The notes: generated by a model not told the origin, from the letters alone. A DNA stretch of 62,090 nucleotides from a virus (IMGVR_UViG_3300021138_000028:1-62090); one strand, 5' to 3'. Numbered from the stretch's first letter, positions 32,701 through 41,066 are shown. Translations and numbers: made by a program.

Positions 32701-35700
32701 GGTGTCCCTTCTAACGGGATTGACCCAATTGTCAATGAAATGCTTGCGGAACACGCAACAAGGAATTACGGTGACCCAGAGTACCGATTAGCAAATAGCG
32801 AACAACATAAAGAAGCGTTAAATTCGGGCAATAAAGGCACAACAAAAATCGGGAAAAAACTTGACCGTATTCTTTCCAATCGAGATACGCCTCCATCTGG
32901 ATCAAAGATGGTTAGTGAAGTTGCATTGGATGACTATGGCGGGAATCGCCATATGTGGCCTTTGCCTCTTGTCCTAGACTTTATCAAGTCTGGTGACATT
33001 CCAATGACTGATCCAAGGCTCGAAGCCCCAACAAAAAGAAGAGGATTTACAAGTGCAGAAACAGAGCAAGCCCAACGATACTATTCCAAGCGTCCCAACG
33101 CTAAAATCACCAACGACCTCGACGTTAACCGTACCACCCAACCCTCCGGTGCCACAAGTGAACCAGTCGGTAACAATCAACCCACCGAAGTACGACCCAC
33201 AAGTGGAAGCGATCAAGCAACAACTTCGGGCAGGACGAATGCCGTCGTTGAAAACCCTGTTGGGGATCATAGCGGACGCGAAAATGGAGCAAATGAACCA
33301 GCACGATCAAATGGTTCATCAGAACCGAATGCAAAGCCAAGCACAAAGCAACTCAACCCAGACAGCGTTGCCGCAGTTGCCGCAGCTAGGCAAGACATTC
33401 AAGACGCCACCAACTTCTTAGCTCGGCTCGGAGCCAAAGTCAGTAGCGGCGTTGACATTACTGAGATCCCAGAAGCACTTACCCATCTTGGCAAGATGGC
33501 TAAAGCATGGGTAACTATTGGTGAAGTTCATGCACTCGATCTTGTTGACAAGGTAAATGATTGGCTAAAAGAGAACAACCTTACGATTTCGAAGGATGCT
33601 CTCAATAAAGTTCTTGCCGACCATGATCTTCTTCATCCATCTGAGTCTACGGAAAGTGCAGAAGCAAGCCAAGCGGTTACGCCACTACCTTTGAACGAAA
33701 ATGGTCGACCAACAACAACGGGTGGATCACGACGAGTCATCGAGGAACACGTTGCCGCTGGCGCATTGAAGCCTATCCCTAAAGGAACTTGGGATTCACC
33801 ACAGGAAACGATCAAGAAAGCTCAAGAATGGGTCGCAAACGGTGGTTCTCCTGATGCGCTCCTAGATGAGTTGGAGCAGAATAAGCGTCCAGCAAACGGC
33901 ATTGAGGTTCGTATTCTGGAAGAAGGCGATCTTGCCAAGCAACGGGCTATCAACAAGGCTCAATCAGAAGCATCGTCAACCAATGATCCTGCAAGGAAAG
34001 CGGCACTTCAAGCAGAAGTTTCTCGGCTGTCTGACGACTTACAGCAGTTCAAAGAACGACAACAAAAGATAGCGTCTCAAGCAGGAAACGTACTTGCTCA
34101 GTTCCAAGGGAATCGTGAGATTGACACTGGAAACTTTGCTCAAGTTCAAGCGGCAATAGAGAAGTCTCAAGGACGTAGCCTGTCAGCACCAGAACGAGAA
34201 CAGTTGCATCATATAATTGAGCAGTTAAAGTCTGACGATGCAGAACACAGGGACAATCTTGCAAGCCTGACTGAGAAACTTCACCAGCATGAACAGACTA
34301 TTCGTGAGACACAAGCACAGCTCGAACTCAATAAGTCGGTGCGAGAAACCCGAACCAAGGCTACTCGTGCATCGCTCTATGACGAAAGACAGAAGTTATT
34401 CCAAGATCTTGCTCGGGTCGGTTCACGTTTAAGTTCCAATCCTGCCGATGAAGTAGCAAACGGTTTTGTTATCCTCGGGAAACTGGCAAAGAACATTGCG
34501 GCAGAAGGGGTCTTGTCGATTGACGACTTGATGAGCAAGATCAAGACTCAACTTGCCGACAACAAGATCGATTTCCATTTCACAAAGAAGGATCTCATTG
34601 ACTCCATTATTGGAGACAACGGTAAAGAGAAACCAGTACAAAGCGAACAGCAAAAGAATTCCGCTGATGTTGTCAAAATGGCAAAGCTCCATGATGCCAT
34701 TGATGACATCTGGGAGAATGGGAACAAGGAATCTCCACCCAAAGTAAAGCAACCCGAACATCCAGAGGTAGCAAAGCTCAAAGCTGAATTCAAGTCAATC
34801 AAAAAGGCAACGGCACCTGCTAATGCTTCGCTTGATTACGTGGTTAAGAATGCGGCTGAAACGGGCAATTCCGATCTTAATGCACTCCTAGAGAAAGTCA
34901 AAAAGTCTTATCCGAATGCGACTCTTCGAGATGTTGTCGAATCGCTGTCCCCAAAAGAAGGCCGACCCAATACGCTTACACCTGAAAGCGCGAACCTGCG
35001 GGACGCACGAATGCAGGCCGATCTGACAAAGAAAATCGCAGATCAAGAAGTTAAGACTCCACGAAAGAACCCGTTAGAGAAACCTATTCCTGACAGTCCA
35101 GAGGTCACTCGGCTCAAGGGCCTTCTGGATGAAGCGCGGAAGAATAATCCTCAACCCAAGGTCTATAAGCCAACGGGCAATACAGTGAAGGACACGCTTA
35201 ATACGACCAAGGTTGGATCGTTCTCCGATCTCGTCAAAGAAGTTCAAGCCAAGCATCCTGAAATGAGCGAAGAGGACATTTACAATGCACTCTTAGAAAA
35301 GAAAGCGTCGGCTCAAGAATCGGCACGTCAAGTCACGAATCGGACTATTCGCAGCCAAGCGAAAATGATCAAAGATATTCGTGATCTTGAATCACAACTC
35401 AAGATGGGTAAGGCCGCTGAGTCAATCAAGGAGGCTGCCAAGACCAAGGATGCTGAATCGCAAGCACTTGAAACTAGACGAAAGAATCTCCAAAGTCTTG
35501 TTCGCAGCATGAGTCAATCGCAAAAGCCTACGAACCTTGCGGCAGTTTTGGCAGAAGGAGCTCGGTTTATAATTATGGCGAATCCAAGGTCTATTGCCCA
35601 TATTGCTCTTGCTGGTCCTGCGACAATGGCTATGGATGAGGCAGGCAAGATTCCTGCTGGAATTCGCAATACCGTCAACTCAGGTTTATACAAAGTATCT

Positions 35701-37002
35701 GGTGGCAAACTTGGAACGAATCAAATCCTCAATGCTGGGCCAAATTTGCCTGATTATATAAGGTCTGCCGCTACTGCACTTAAAGTCAAAGATGCGGCGA
35801 AATACGCATGGCGAGGTCAGAGTGAAGCGGAAATGCAACTCAATCAATCGCCCGATCAATACTATGGATCACATGGTCTTCAAACTCCTGCTAATAAAAT
35901 CAGAAACATGATTCGCAACCCAGAAGCACGAACCACGCAAAACACATTGAAAACTATTGAAGAACTCGAACATAGTGTTGGAACTTTGCATGGTGCCCTT
36001 CAACAACTTACAGCTAAGAATCCAGGCATGATGCGAACGGTCTTGGAGCAATCAAAGCTAATGGCGCATAACCTAAGTGAGCCTGAATTGCAAAGTCTTA
36101 GCCCAAGCCTCAAGAACCTCACAGGCAAACAGCTTCGATCTGCGGCTCAAACATATCTTGCGGAAAATCCAACCGCCGAAACAAAACAGAAAGGACTCGA
36201 TTATGGCAATCGTATTGCCAATATGAGCGACAACAACATCAATAAGCTTGTGGCAAACGTGCGAAGCAGTCTCGGGAAGACGGGTGAAACCGTCAATGAA
36301 ATCGGAGGCAAGAATAATGCGTCCAAACTTGCTAATGCTGGCATTACTTACGCTATGCCCGTTGCCAAGCCAAGTATCAATCAAGCGTTTATAAACGCTG
36401 AATATTCTCCGCTCGGTATAGCTCGTGGTGGATTTTCCCTTTTGTCTGATAGTTTGCACAATGCGACAAAGAACCTAGAACCTGGACAAAAGCCTTCTGC
36501 TAGTGCTTGGTCTAAATTGTCCGACGTGCTTCATGACACAACAACGAAACTTACGACAGAAGAGAAAGCGAATGCACAACGATTATTCGACCATGGGCTC
36601 GTAGGCACTGGCATGATTTACCTCGGAGCGCAAATGTACCTAAAGAACATGGCTACAGGTTCTTATCTTGGGCCGCAAGATAAAGAGCGGGCCGCAAACG
36701 CAAAGAGAGCAAAGCAGAATGCTACTGGCATCGTGCCTTCAGTTCTTGACACTGACAAAGGAATGGGTGTCGTTCCTGTTGGTGGAGGGATCGGACTACC
36801 ACTTCATATGTTTGGTGCGCTTGGGGCTGCTTTACTTGCTGGTGTCAACTTCGCAAAGCAACTTCTCGACGGACATCCTAATGAAGCACCAGAGGCTTTA
36901 GCTCATAGAATATATGAATCGTTACTGAACGACTACAATCCGATCAGTCCAATCATGAGCGCAATGGACAAGTTAAAGAATCTTTTCAAGCCAAAGAAGT
37001 AA
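29716..37002 (+). CDS. Giant internal virion (ejection-type) protein, 2428 aa
   Basis: The largest gene. A repeated peptide PDD-V/A-IKAYGIPKY occurs at residues 12-24, 31-43 and 52-64. Gln/Pro-rich and helical segments follow. Residues ~455-655 and ~935-1060 are coded by A-rich DNA and look like inserted domains. A module (LARLGAKVSS ... LGKMAKAWVTIGEVH ... ISKDALNKVLAD) near ~1230 returns diverged near ~1560 (LARVGSRLSS ... LGKLAKNIAAEG ... FTKKDLIDSIIGD). The last 500 residues contain hydrophobic stretches (FIIMANPRSIAHIALAGPATMA; GGGIGLPLHMFGALGAALLAG, read in parts) that could enter membranes. No lytic transglycosylase motif is evident. Comparable in role to T7 gp16, by position only. Confidence 0.7.
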   Translation: MSDESQKPLTNPDDVIKAYGIPKYQPSITTPDDAIKAYGIPKYDATKPLTNPDDVIKAYGIPKYQKGAQPPSIPGAGFGTPSGTIGTPSQPMSPNDISGAPDVPPATMPELGLASSILPELVQPYAKAFQQAANQQHAAQVAQQAPQANQQYQSVQNFLNQARQRFSGNMGNMLPTQQASQPVQNGGDELLQSLGITPPNVNPQPAKVKPKNVRELFQGQTLPQMQQTIQQSAQQPQNWEVPGMENHNVAPSLEDASKAFHDQIGVANDYLNKIGPIGQLSAFVKGLFPNTSNNVDAIQKAQSGVGGAMSNLVNPFMLMDMVTKGNTVDQVIQAAQDFQNSNSPMEGLSNAVLHNAVTGSAVNPNLQFLMPSTVTKDVMGTSAQGMPIVKAQEFDPQAYGEAAGNAFIMAKGGLEGLHAMRGVPKAGPVSETITPPPFPQESVAEPASVTQNQYLTHDDLLNNVKNSIKEIQDYVVQNAPTPEHAEYWSTPLNVTGMGAFSTAKSAIDTLKDYAKQLKGEARTNAIDSINKVESVNQAGGESGSLSTQRISPEGEPFTVPEEKVIQGVADALVHQLKGTPDINGSRSILLSRFMNELQSGQYSAEIFSKIQKLIGEDNPELAKSTNPDELRAIAEQQGKNALDKIMQEGGKPQATTPTPEPQSAPTKPQTNSAPKPYTASNWRQVAQENIETANHALQNINQRDDLTNSQKRGLAMELREVRSQLQDSLDFNEPAPFMIDEMNDAHQASGMDVHDLVKQLVNHQRDVYDIHPDEIPAATDKMYSDLRESGGKITPDMFSHYEGRIEPESDIQENPAQENTETHLENGSVIKPEPVSEAEPTESNPTDTTRESITTKPAKPKAEPKPQKPRGGAKALIGMSPDSDVFDPFSDDYDPGIVEAVLNQFGPPDTTYDYHEAGSAASHYLQAAQEAQRDEDLYFEQRANRYDTFGSELKNVLSDPQVMNWGGWNKWSKVYGKSKYGIANKVIWKPTGFIKGVPSNGIDPIVNEMLAEHATRNYGDPEYRLANSEQHKEALNSGNKGTTKIGKKLDRILSNRDTPPSGSKMVSEVALDDYGGNRHMWPLPLVLDFIKSGDIPMTDPRLEAPTKRRGFTSAETEQAQRYYSKRPNAKITNDLDVNRTTQPSGATSEPVGNNQPTEVRPTSGSDQATTSGRTNAVVENPVGDHSGRENGANEPARSNGSSEPNAKPSTKQLNPDSVAAVAAARQDIQDATNFLARLGAKVSSGVDITEIPEALTHLGKMAKAWVTIGEVHALDLVDKVNDWLKENNLTISKDALNKVLADHDLLHPSESTESAEASQAVTPLPLNENGRPTTTGGSRRVIEEHVAAGALKPIPKGTWDSPQETIKKAQEWVANGGSPDALLDELEQNKRPANGIEVRILEEGDLAKQRAINKAQSEASSTNDPARKAALQAEVSRLSDDLQQFKERQQKIASQAGNVLAQFQGNREIDTGNFAQVQAAIEKSQGRSLSAPEREQLHHIIEQLKSDDAEHRDNLASLTEKLHQHEQTIRETQAQLELNKSVRETRTKATRASLYDERQKLFQDLARVGSRLSSNPADEVANGFVILGKLAKNIAAEGVLSIDDLMSKIKTQLADNKIDFHFTKKDLIDSIIGDNGKEKPVQSEQQKNSADVVKMAKLHDAIDDIWENGNKESPPKVKQPEHPEVAKLKAEFKSIKKATAPANASLDYVVKNAAETGNSDLNALLEKVKKSYPNATLRDVVESLSPKEGRPNTLTPESANLRDARMQADLTKKIADQEVKTPRKNPLEKPIPDSPEVTRLKGLLDEARKNNPQPKVYKPTGNTVKDTLNTTKVGSFSDLVKEVQAKHPEMSEEDIYNALLEKKASAQESARQVTNRTIRSQAKMIKDIRDLESQLKMGKAAESIKEAAKTKDAESQALETRRKNLQSLVRSMSQSQKPTNLAAVLAEGARFIIMANPRSIAHIALAGPATMAMDEAGKIPAGIRNTVNSGLYKVSGGKLGTNQILNAGPNLPDYIRSAATALKVKDAAKYAWRGQSEAEMQLNQSPDQYYGSHGLQTPANKIRNMIRNPEARTTQNTLKTIEELEHSVGTLHGALQQLTAKNPGMMRTVLEQSKLMAHNLSEPELQSLSPSLKNLTGKQLRSAAQTYLAENPTAETKQKGLDYGNRIANMSDNNINKLVANVRSSLGKTGETVNEIGGKNNASKLANAGITYAMPVAKPSINQAFINAEYSPLGIARGGFSLLSDSLHNATKNLEPGQKPSASAWSKLSDVLHDTTTKLTTEEKANAQRLFDHGLVGTGMIYLGAQMYLKNMATGSYLGPQDKERAANAKRAKQNATGIVPSVLDTDKGMGVVPVGGGIGLPLHMFGALGAALLAGVNFAKQLLDGHPNEAPEALAHRIYESLLNDYNPISPIMSAMDKLKNLFKPKK
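29737..29910 (+). repeat. Coding direct repeats at the start of the giant gene
   Basis: 29737-29790 equals 29857-29910 exactly (54 bp, 120 bp apart), with a diverged third copy between them. Each codes NPDDVIKAYGIPKY or a variant. The perfect identity suggests a recent duplication or strong selection. Confidence 0.9.
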
Positions 37003-37057
37003 GGCCCATTCATAATTCAGAATTCAATCGTAAAATAATCAAGGCAGGAATATCAAA

Positions 37058-37498
37058 ATGGCAGAATCAGGAAATTGGATCGCAGGCGCAACAAAGAACA
37101 AGGGTGCATTACATCGTAAGCTCGGAGTACCAGAGGGTGAGAAGATCCCAAATAAAAAGATCGTTGCCGCCGAAAAGAAGGGGGGTACCATCGGTAAAGA
37201 AGCGCGACTTGCGGAAACACTTAAAGGTTTCCACAAAGAAGGAAATAAGGACGATATGAAAAAGCCAGAAGAAAAGAAGTTCGAGAAGTCTAAGTCGGAC
37301 AAAGACAAGGGTATGAAAGAAGATTCCAAGGCCGATAAGAAGGCCGACAAGAAGGCCGACAAGAAGGAAATGAAGTCGGAACCGAAAGGCAAGATCATCG
37401 GCTATGTTGGCAAAGAGATGAAAGGATCTCCTGACACTCTCGAAGGTCGACAAAAAGAAATGGCTGCAATCAAAGCCAAAATGCTCGGAAAGAAGTAA
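37058..37498 (+). CDS. Lysine-rich phage protein, 146 aa
   Basis: The N-terminal NWIAGATKNKGALHRKLGVPEGEKIPNKKI ... GGTIGKEARLAETLKG (read in parts) fits a conserved phage motif 'IAGAI-x-x-x-GALH-x-LGVP-x-GxKIP'. The middle is a Lys/Asp/Glu run with KADKK repeats, likely disordered. Possibly a DNA-binding or virion-internal protein; unproven. Ribosome site AAGGCAGGA. Confidence 0.7.
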   Translation: MAESGNWIAGATKNKGALHRKLGVPEGEKIPNKKIVAAEKKGGTIGKEARLAETLKGFHKEGNKDDMKKPEEKKFEKSKSDKDKGMKEDSKADKKADKKADKKEMKSEPKGKIIGYVGKEMKGSPDTLEGRQKEMAAIKAKMLGKK

Positions 37499-37526
37499 GG
37501 CAATCGCCCCACTACCGTTTGAATTC

Positions 37527-37550
37527 ATCCCTTATGGCTGGGGGAGGGAT
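37527..37550 (+). promoter_or_regulatory. Leader hairpin with conserved loop (copy 2)
   Basis: ATCCC ... GGGAT encloses the same CCCTTATGGCTGGGGG core as 18874-18889. The stem ends 17 bases before the ATG at 37568. The outer two base pairs differ from copy 1 (GA/TC versus AT/AT) but stay complementary. Confidence 0.6.
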
Positions 37551-37567
37551 AACACAGGCAACAAACT

Positions 37568-37915
37568 ATGTCAGGTTATCCAACTATTCGGGCCGACGGT
37601 CTAATTTCAGCCAACTACGATTATGCGCTAGGTTCGACAACCTATCAGCAAATCTCGGGTGGAAGCACAGCTTTAACTGTTCTGAACAATAAACTCCCTA
37701 GCACTGTTCGGCAGTCGATTATTGTTTCCAATCCACCAACATCTATTGGCACGTTGTATATCAGCACTGTCAGCACGTTGACCAACACTGGCGGCAAATC
37801 ATTTGCTCAACTTGCGCCTGGTCAAATGATGATTCTCGCTGTCAATGGGCTCTTTCCTCTTTATGTTCTTGGTAGTGCATCAGGAACCCTTGTGACCGTA
37901 TTGGAGGTCCAGTAA
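37568..37915 (+). CDS. Small virion protein, 115 aa
   Basis: Beta-rich: LTVLNNKLPSTVRQSIIVSNPP, then TLYIST, FAQLAPGQMMILAVNG and LYVLGSASGTLVTVLE. This resembles short beta-sandwich proteins found in phage capsid or tail decorations. It lies before a beta-rich 296-aa protein, likely as a pair. Confidence 0.55.
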   Translation: MSGYPTIRADGLISANYDYALGSTTYQQISGGSTALTVLNNKLPSTVRQSIIVSNPPTSIGTLYISTVSTLTNTGGKSFAQLAPGQMMILAVNGLFPLYVLGSASGTLVTVLEVQ

Positions 37916-37916
37916 C

Positions 37917-38807
37917 ATGATCGGATTTAAGGATGCTACGGTCAACAATACGATTACTACTCCATCGTATGTTGACATCAGTGATGGAACGTCGGCAACG
38001 AACGTAATCTCGCCGGGTACAACTCCTGCGGGTGTCAATGCACTTCTGACTGCTGGAACTTATTGGACTCCTACGGACTTTACGCCTACCGCATTAAACC
38101 AAAACCAGATTTACGATGTCGGAGCTTTCAAGAGTGTATCTCTTACTCAGATGACGTCGGGCACTACTGCGACTGTTGCGTTTCAAGTTTCCAATGATCC
38201 AACATTCTCTGTAAATGCTACCCTATTCTTGAATTTGACAACCACTACAATTGCCGGTGGATTTGTAAGTGGTTCTACCCAGTTTGCAAATACCCAAGGG
38301 CAAGCTTCCTTCTCAGGTTCCTTGCAGGGGTATAGGTACTTCCGATTGTACTGTACGGCGTATACTGCCCAGCCGACGTTCAAGATTTGTTTCTCGGCGA
38401 CTCCTGCCGCTGTGCCACCTGCGTTCAGAACTCCTACTCCCATAGCAGCGGACCCTTCTTCTTCTTACGGTGCCCTGACTTATATTGGCGCAGTATCCTC
38501 GGGATACAATGGTTGGGTGGGTGGAGTGTTAACCCAGATTAAAGCTACCGCAGGATTATTCTTTGGCGCGAAACTTTACAATCCAAACGCTTTTGTGGTC
38601 TATGTTGGAATCTTCAATGCCTCATCTATTACATACGGAACTACTGTTCCTTTGGAATGGATTGAGATCCCTGCTACCTCTTATGTTTCCTTTGACTCCC
38701 CTCTGGGAACTGGATTTAGCTCTGCCATGTACTACACCGTTAGTACTTCGCCAACAACGTTAACTGCTCCAGGAGCCGCTATTCAAGGCACAGCAAGGTA
38801 CATCTAA
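37917..38807 (+). CDS. Beta-rich virion or receptor-associated protein, 296 aa
   Basis: Two beta-rich halves joined by a Pro-rich linker (PAAVPPAFRTPTPIAADPSS). The first half has AFKSVSLTQMTSGTTATVAFQVS and a YRYFRLYCTAY strand; the second has KATAGLFFGAKLYNPN and SSAMYYTVSTSP. This composition suits an exposed appendage. There is no enzymatic motif, so receptor binding is only a possibility. Confidence 0.5.
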   Translation: MIGFKDATVNNTITTPSYVDISDGTSATNVISPGTTPAGVNALLTAGTYWTPTDFTPTALNQNQIYDVGAFKSVSLTQMTSGTTATVAFQVSNDPTFSVNATLFLNLTTTTIAGGFVSGSTQFANTQGQASFSGSLQGYRYFRLYCTAYTAQPTFKICFSATPAAVPPAFRTPTPIAADPSSSYGALTYIGAVSSGYNGWVGGVLTQIKATAGLFFGAKLYNPNAFVVYVGIFNASSITYGTTVPLEWIEIPATSYVSFDSPLGTGFSSAMYYTVSTSPTTLTAPGAAIQGTARYI

Positions 38808-39025
38808 TGCAACACTGCTACGTAGATTCAAACGGGACATACTTTCAACCTCAGGCACCTAATGGGGATATTACGTATGTATTATTTTGCCAATCCGACG
38901 GAGGAAGGGCAACTATGACTATGCTTACTTCAGGTGTTCCAGATCCTTCTTGGGCGATTGCCCCCGGGCTTACTGATGTAGGCGGGGGTGTATGGGTAAA
39001 CGGAAAGCTTGTCGATCCTAGCTGA
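38807..39025 (+). CDS. Small protein, last late gene
   Basis: 72 aa; its ATG overlaps the previous stop (TAATG). MQHCYVDSNGTYFQPQAP... with a C-terminal VGGGVWVNGKLVD. No known family. Followed by a terminator. Confidence 0.55.
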   Translation: MQHCYVDSNGTYFQPQAPNGDITYVLFCQSDGGRATMTMLTSGVPDPSWAIAPGLTDVGGGVWVNGKLVDPS

Positions 39026-39030
39026 CGTTC

Positions 39031-39090
39031 ACTATTCGCAAATAGTAAATAGCCTCTTTCTCTTATTGAGTCAGGGGCCTTTCTTATTTA
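39031..39090. terminator. Bidirectional terminator between convergent operons
   Basis: A hairpin ACTATT / AATAGT (39031-39046) and a second stem GCCTC / GGGGC (39052-39078) with T-rich tails on both strands. It lies where the rightward late block and the leftward 39084-48798 operon meet. Confidence 0.6.
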
Positions 39091-39353
39091 CAGTCCCATT
39101 TCTTGAGAGACTTGTTGATTCTGCTATTTGGGTCTTTGGCTGTCTTCTCGCTGGTCAACTTTTCTTTCATGCCTTCCATACGAGAGCAGAAACTTTTCCT
39201 GCGTTCTGCGGCTTTAGGTGACTTCTCTGCTTCTTTCTTTGAGACGGGTGGTTTAAGGTTATGACCTTCTGCTTTGGCCGATGCTCGACCTTTAGCGTTC
39301 AGCCCACCTTTAGGGTTCTTACCTTCTTTTCGTTGCCATGCTGGACTACTCAT
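39084..39353 (-). CDS. DUF6321-like conserved phage protein
   Basis: 89 aa. SPAWQRKEGKNPKGGLNAKGR followed by a basic AEGHNLKPPV matches a common small phage family (SPAWQR-K-E-G-KNP-x-GGLN-x-KGR). Last gene of the leftward operon. Function unknown; the strong basic charge suggests nucleic-acid or virion binding. Confidence 0.75.
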   Translation of the reverse strand: MSSPAWQRKEGKNPKGGLNAKGRASAKAEGHNLKPPVSKKEAEKSPKAAERRKSFCSRMEGMKEKLTSEKTAKDPNSRINKSLKKWDCK

Positions 39354-39411
39354 AAGTCTAGTTTACAACGGTTCTCTCCAATCATCAGAAACAGTCATAC
39401 AGATATACCGT

Positions 39412-39729
39412 TCAAAGAATCGTTTCCATAGTGTTTTTAGCTTGGTCATTTGGTTGATCCTCCACGATTTCAGTGTCTACGGTCTCAACAACCACCTTTG
39501 GGCGGCAGAGTAATACCTTGTAGCAAGAAGGATTTTTTGAGCACCTCATAAGATCGCTTATTTGAGAATAGCCTTGATTGAAATAATGCTCGTAAGCGTT
39601 ATAGATAGCTTCCGCTGGTCCGTATTTTGCTCGTATCACGTCTATCTCAGGGATCGCCACAATCACGTAATCGTTTTTGTCTCTTTGGATTGGCTGAATA
39701 GGGTTAAAGGTTGCTAGTAGATCGCTCAT
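39412..39729 (-). CDS. Hypothetical protein, 105 aa
   Basis: Start at ATG 39729, overlapping the TGA of the upstream gene. An alpha/beta domain (YVIVAIPEIDVIRAKYGPAEAIYN) with a possibly zinc-linked MRCSKNPSCYKVLLC segment. No family is known. Confidence 0.6.
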   Translation of the reverse strand: MSDLLATFNPIQPIQRDKNDYVIVAIPEIDVIRAKYGPAEAIYNAYEHYFNQGYSQISDLMRCSKNPSCYKVLLCRPKVVVETVDTEIVEDQPNDQAKNTMETIL

Positions 39730-40091
39730 TCCTTCACCCCAAACGTCTCTTTCCATTCGCAGAACAGATCTAGAATCGTAATGGGTTCTAAGTTATCAAC
39801 CTCAAGATTCATCACTTGAGATCGAAGCCAATAAATTTGCTCGCTATAAGTCAAACCCATAAACCCGTTGTCCTTATCCCAAGTCCGCATCTCATTCAAT
39901 GCCCATGCAGAGGCGTAGAGAATGGTTTCATCAAACTGTTTTAGGTGGTTGGTTAGGCTCCAATCATATTCTGAGTCATTTTCAATGTTGGTAAGAGAGA
40001 AGGACGCATACCAACCATCATCGACAACCGCGAAAGCAAACCTCTCCGGTGCCACATTACAAAGCCTTTCGGCTAGGTCTCTAGTTACCAT
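39726..40091 (-). CDS. Hypothetical protein, 121 aa
   Basis: Acidic, Trp-rich protein (DDGWYASFSLTNIENDSEYDW) with a C-terminal helix. Linked by ATGA to the gene below and overlapping the upstream gene by seven bases. Unknown. Confidence 0.6.
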   Translation of the reverse strand: MVTRDLAERLCNVAPERFAFAVVDDGWYASFSLTNIENDSEYDWSLTNHLKQFDETILYASAWALNEMRTWDKDNGFMGLTYSEQIYWLRSQVMNLEVDNLEPITILDLFCEWKETFGVKE

Positions 40092-40372
40092 CCTGCTATT
40101 ACCTCTGCTTGAATGCCGTTCTTTGCTAGCACGTCATAAACCATACGTCTTAGCATTTCATCCCCTTCTCTTACCTTGGCAATCACAACACTCCAATATG
40201 GTTGAGCGCCTTGCGGGTCCATTCTTAAAAATGGTTGGTGTAGTTCTACCGACACGGGTGGTCGTTGACTTGCATCAAAAGACACTTTCCATTGATTTGA
40301 ACCATCTCGCAAAATTTGATCCACGATCGTGTAAATGTGCTTGGCTTCTTTGGCTGGTTGTTCACCGTTCAT
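40085..40372 (-). CDS. Hypothetical protein, 95 aa
   Basis: MNGEQPAKEAKHIYTIVDQIL ... with a C-terminal helix (LRRMVYDVLAKNGIQAEVI). Probably an alpha/beta fold. It overlaps a short upstream gene by 11 bases. Function unknown. Confidence 0.6.
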   Translation of the reverse strand: MNGEQPAKEAKHIYTIVDQILRDGSNQWKVSFDASQRPPVSVELHQPFLRMDPQGAQPYWSVVIAKVREGDEMLRRMVYDVLAKNGIQAEVIAGW

Positions 40373-40538
40373 TCAAATCCTCCTTTGTACGTTCCTGTTC
40401 CTTCTTGTCTTGTACCGTTCGATTCCCTTGGCAGTATTCGCATAATCCGTGGTTACGGCAATGGTGCGAAACAGCTTTCGCTTTACGGTATGGTTTCCGC
40501 TTCTCTTTACCGTGTTCGATTGCTTTATCTAGGCTCAT
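40362..40538 (-). CDS. Conserved 58-aa phage protein (MSLDKAIEHGKE family)
   Basis: MSLDKAIEHGKEKRKPYR, then HHCRNHGLCEYCQGNR. This short protein with a Cys4/His-type motif is common in phages ('AI-x-HGKE-H/K-RKPY ... C-x-N-x-G-x-C-x-x-C'). The Cys pair suggests a zinc site. It is a clear family although short. Confidence 0.75.
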   Translation of the reverse strand: MSLDKAIEHGKEKRKPYRKAKAVSHHCRNHGLCEYCQGNRTVQDKKEQERTKEDLNER

Positions 40539-40542
40539 TCAC

Positions 40543-40779
40543 TTACACCTCGTAATCGAACGGCACGGTCACAACTTCAAAGTCATCACTCAACCAACCA
40601 TAAGGCTCTGATGGCATGGCCTGCTCGGTGCCACACGGCCAGCGTCGAATCTGCTTAGTCTCCTCTTCGGGTTCAACCACTTGGCAGTTCACGCCCCCGC
40701 AGGATTGGCACTGAGTGTGAGTAAGGGCGGTCATGGGTCCAACCCAAACCATTAAGCCGCCACAGTAAAAACAGGTCAT
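40543..40779 (-). CDS. Zinc-ribbon-like protein, 78 aa
   Basis: C-F-Y-C at residues 3-6 and C-Q-S-C at about 24-27 form a zinc-ribbon pair near the N-terminus. The rest is acidic with Trp and Tyr. It could bind nucleic acid or a protein partner. The start is overlapped by the stop of the upstream gene. Confidence 0.65.
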   Translation of the reverse strand: MTCFYCGGLMVWVGPMTALTHTQCQSCGGVNCQVVEPEEETKQIRRWPCGTEQAMPSEPYGWLSDDFEVVTVPFDYEV

Positions 40780-41066
40780 TTCTTGCCCCCTACAATGACT
40801 TCTGCGGGTTCGTTAAGTTGTTCTGCGACAATACACCCATCAGGATGTTTTACGCAGTCCTCAACGATTAGACGGGTCTGATGATCGACGTAGAAATAGA
40901 CTTTTCCTTTCTTGTTCAGTTGCCAAACTTCTCGACTTATGGCCCCTTCTGGATGATGGGTTTTGTAAGCATGAACATTGAAAACCCATACAGCACCCAT
41001 CATGCCAAGTCCAAATAGAAGCAAGGCGCAACAGGCATAGTAAAAAATTGAGGTGAATTTAATCAT
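40776..41066 (-). CDS. Membrane-anchored small protein, 96 aa
   Basis: One membrane helix (~residues 8-29, YYACCALLLFGLGMMGAVWVF) and a soluble C-terminal domain with a KGKVYFYVDHQTRLIVEDC strand. Likely an inner-membrane protein with one domain outside or inside. Unknown function. Confidence 0.65.
   Translation of the reverse strand: MIKFTSIFYYACCALLLFGLGMMGAVWVFNVHAYKTHHPEGAISREVWQLNKKGKVYFYVDHQTRLIVEDCVKHPDGCIVAEQLNEPAEVIVGGKK

Noticed and set aside
39922-40611. Rightward 229-codon frame
   Set aside because: It runs antisense through four well-packed leftward genes and looks like a shadow.
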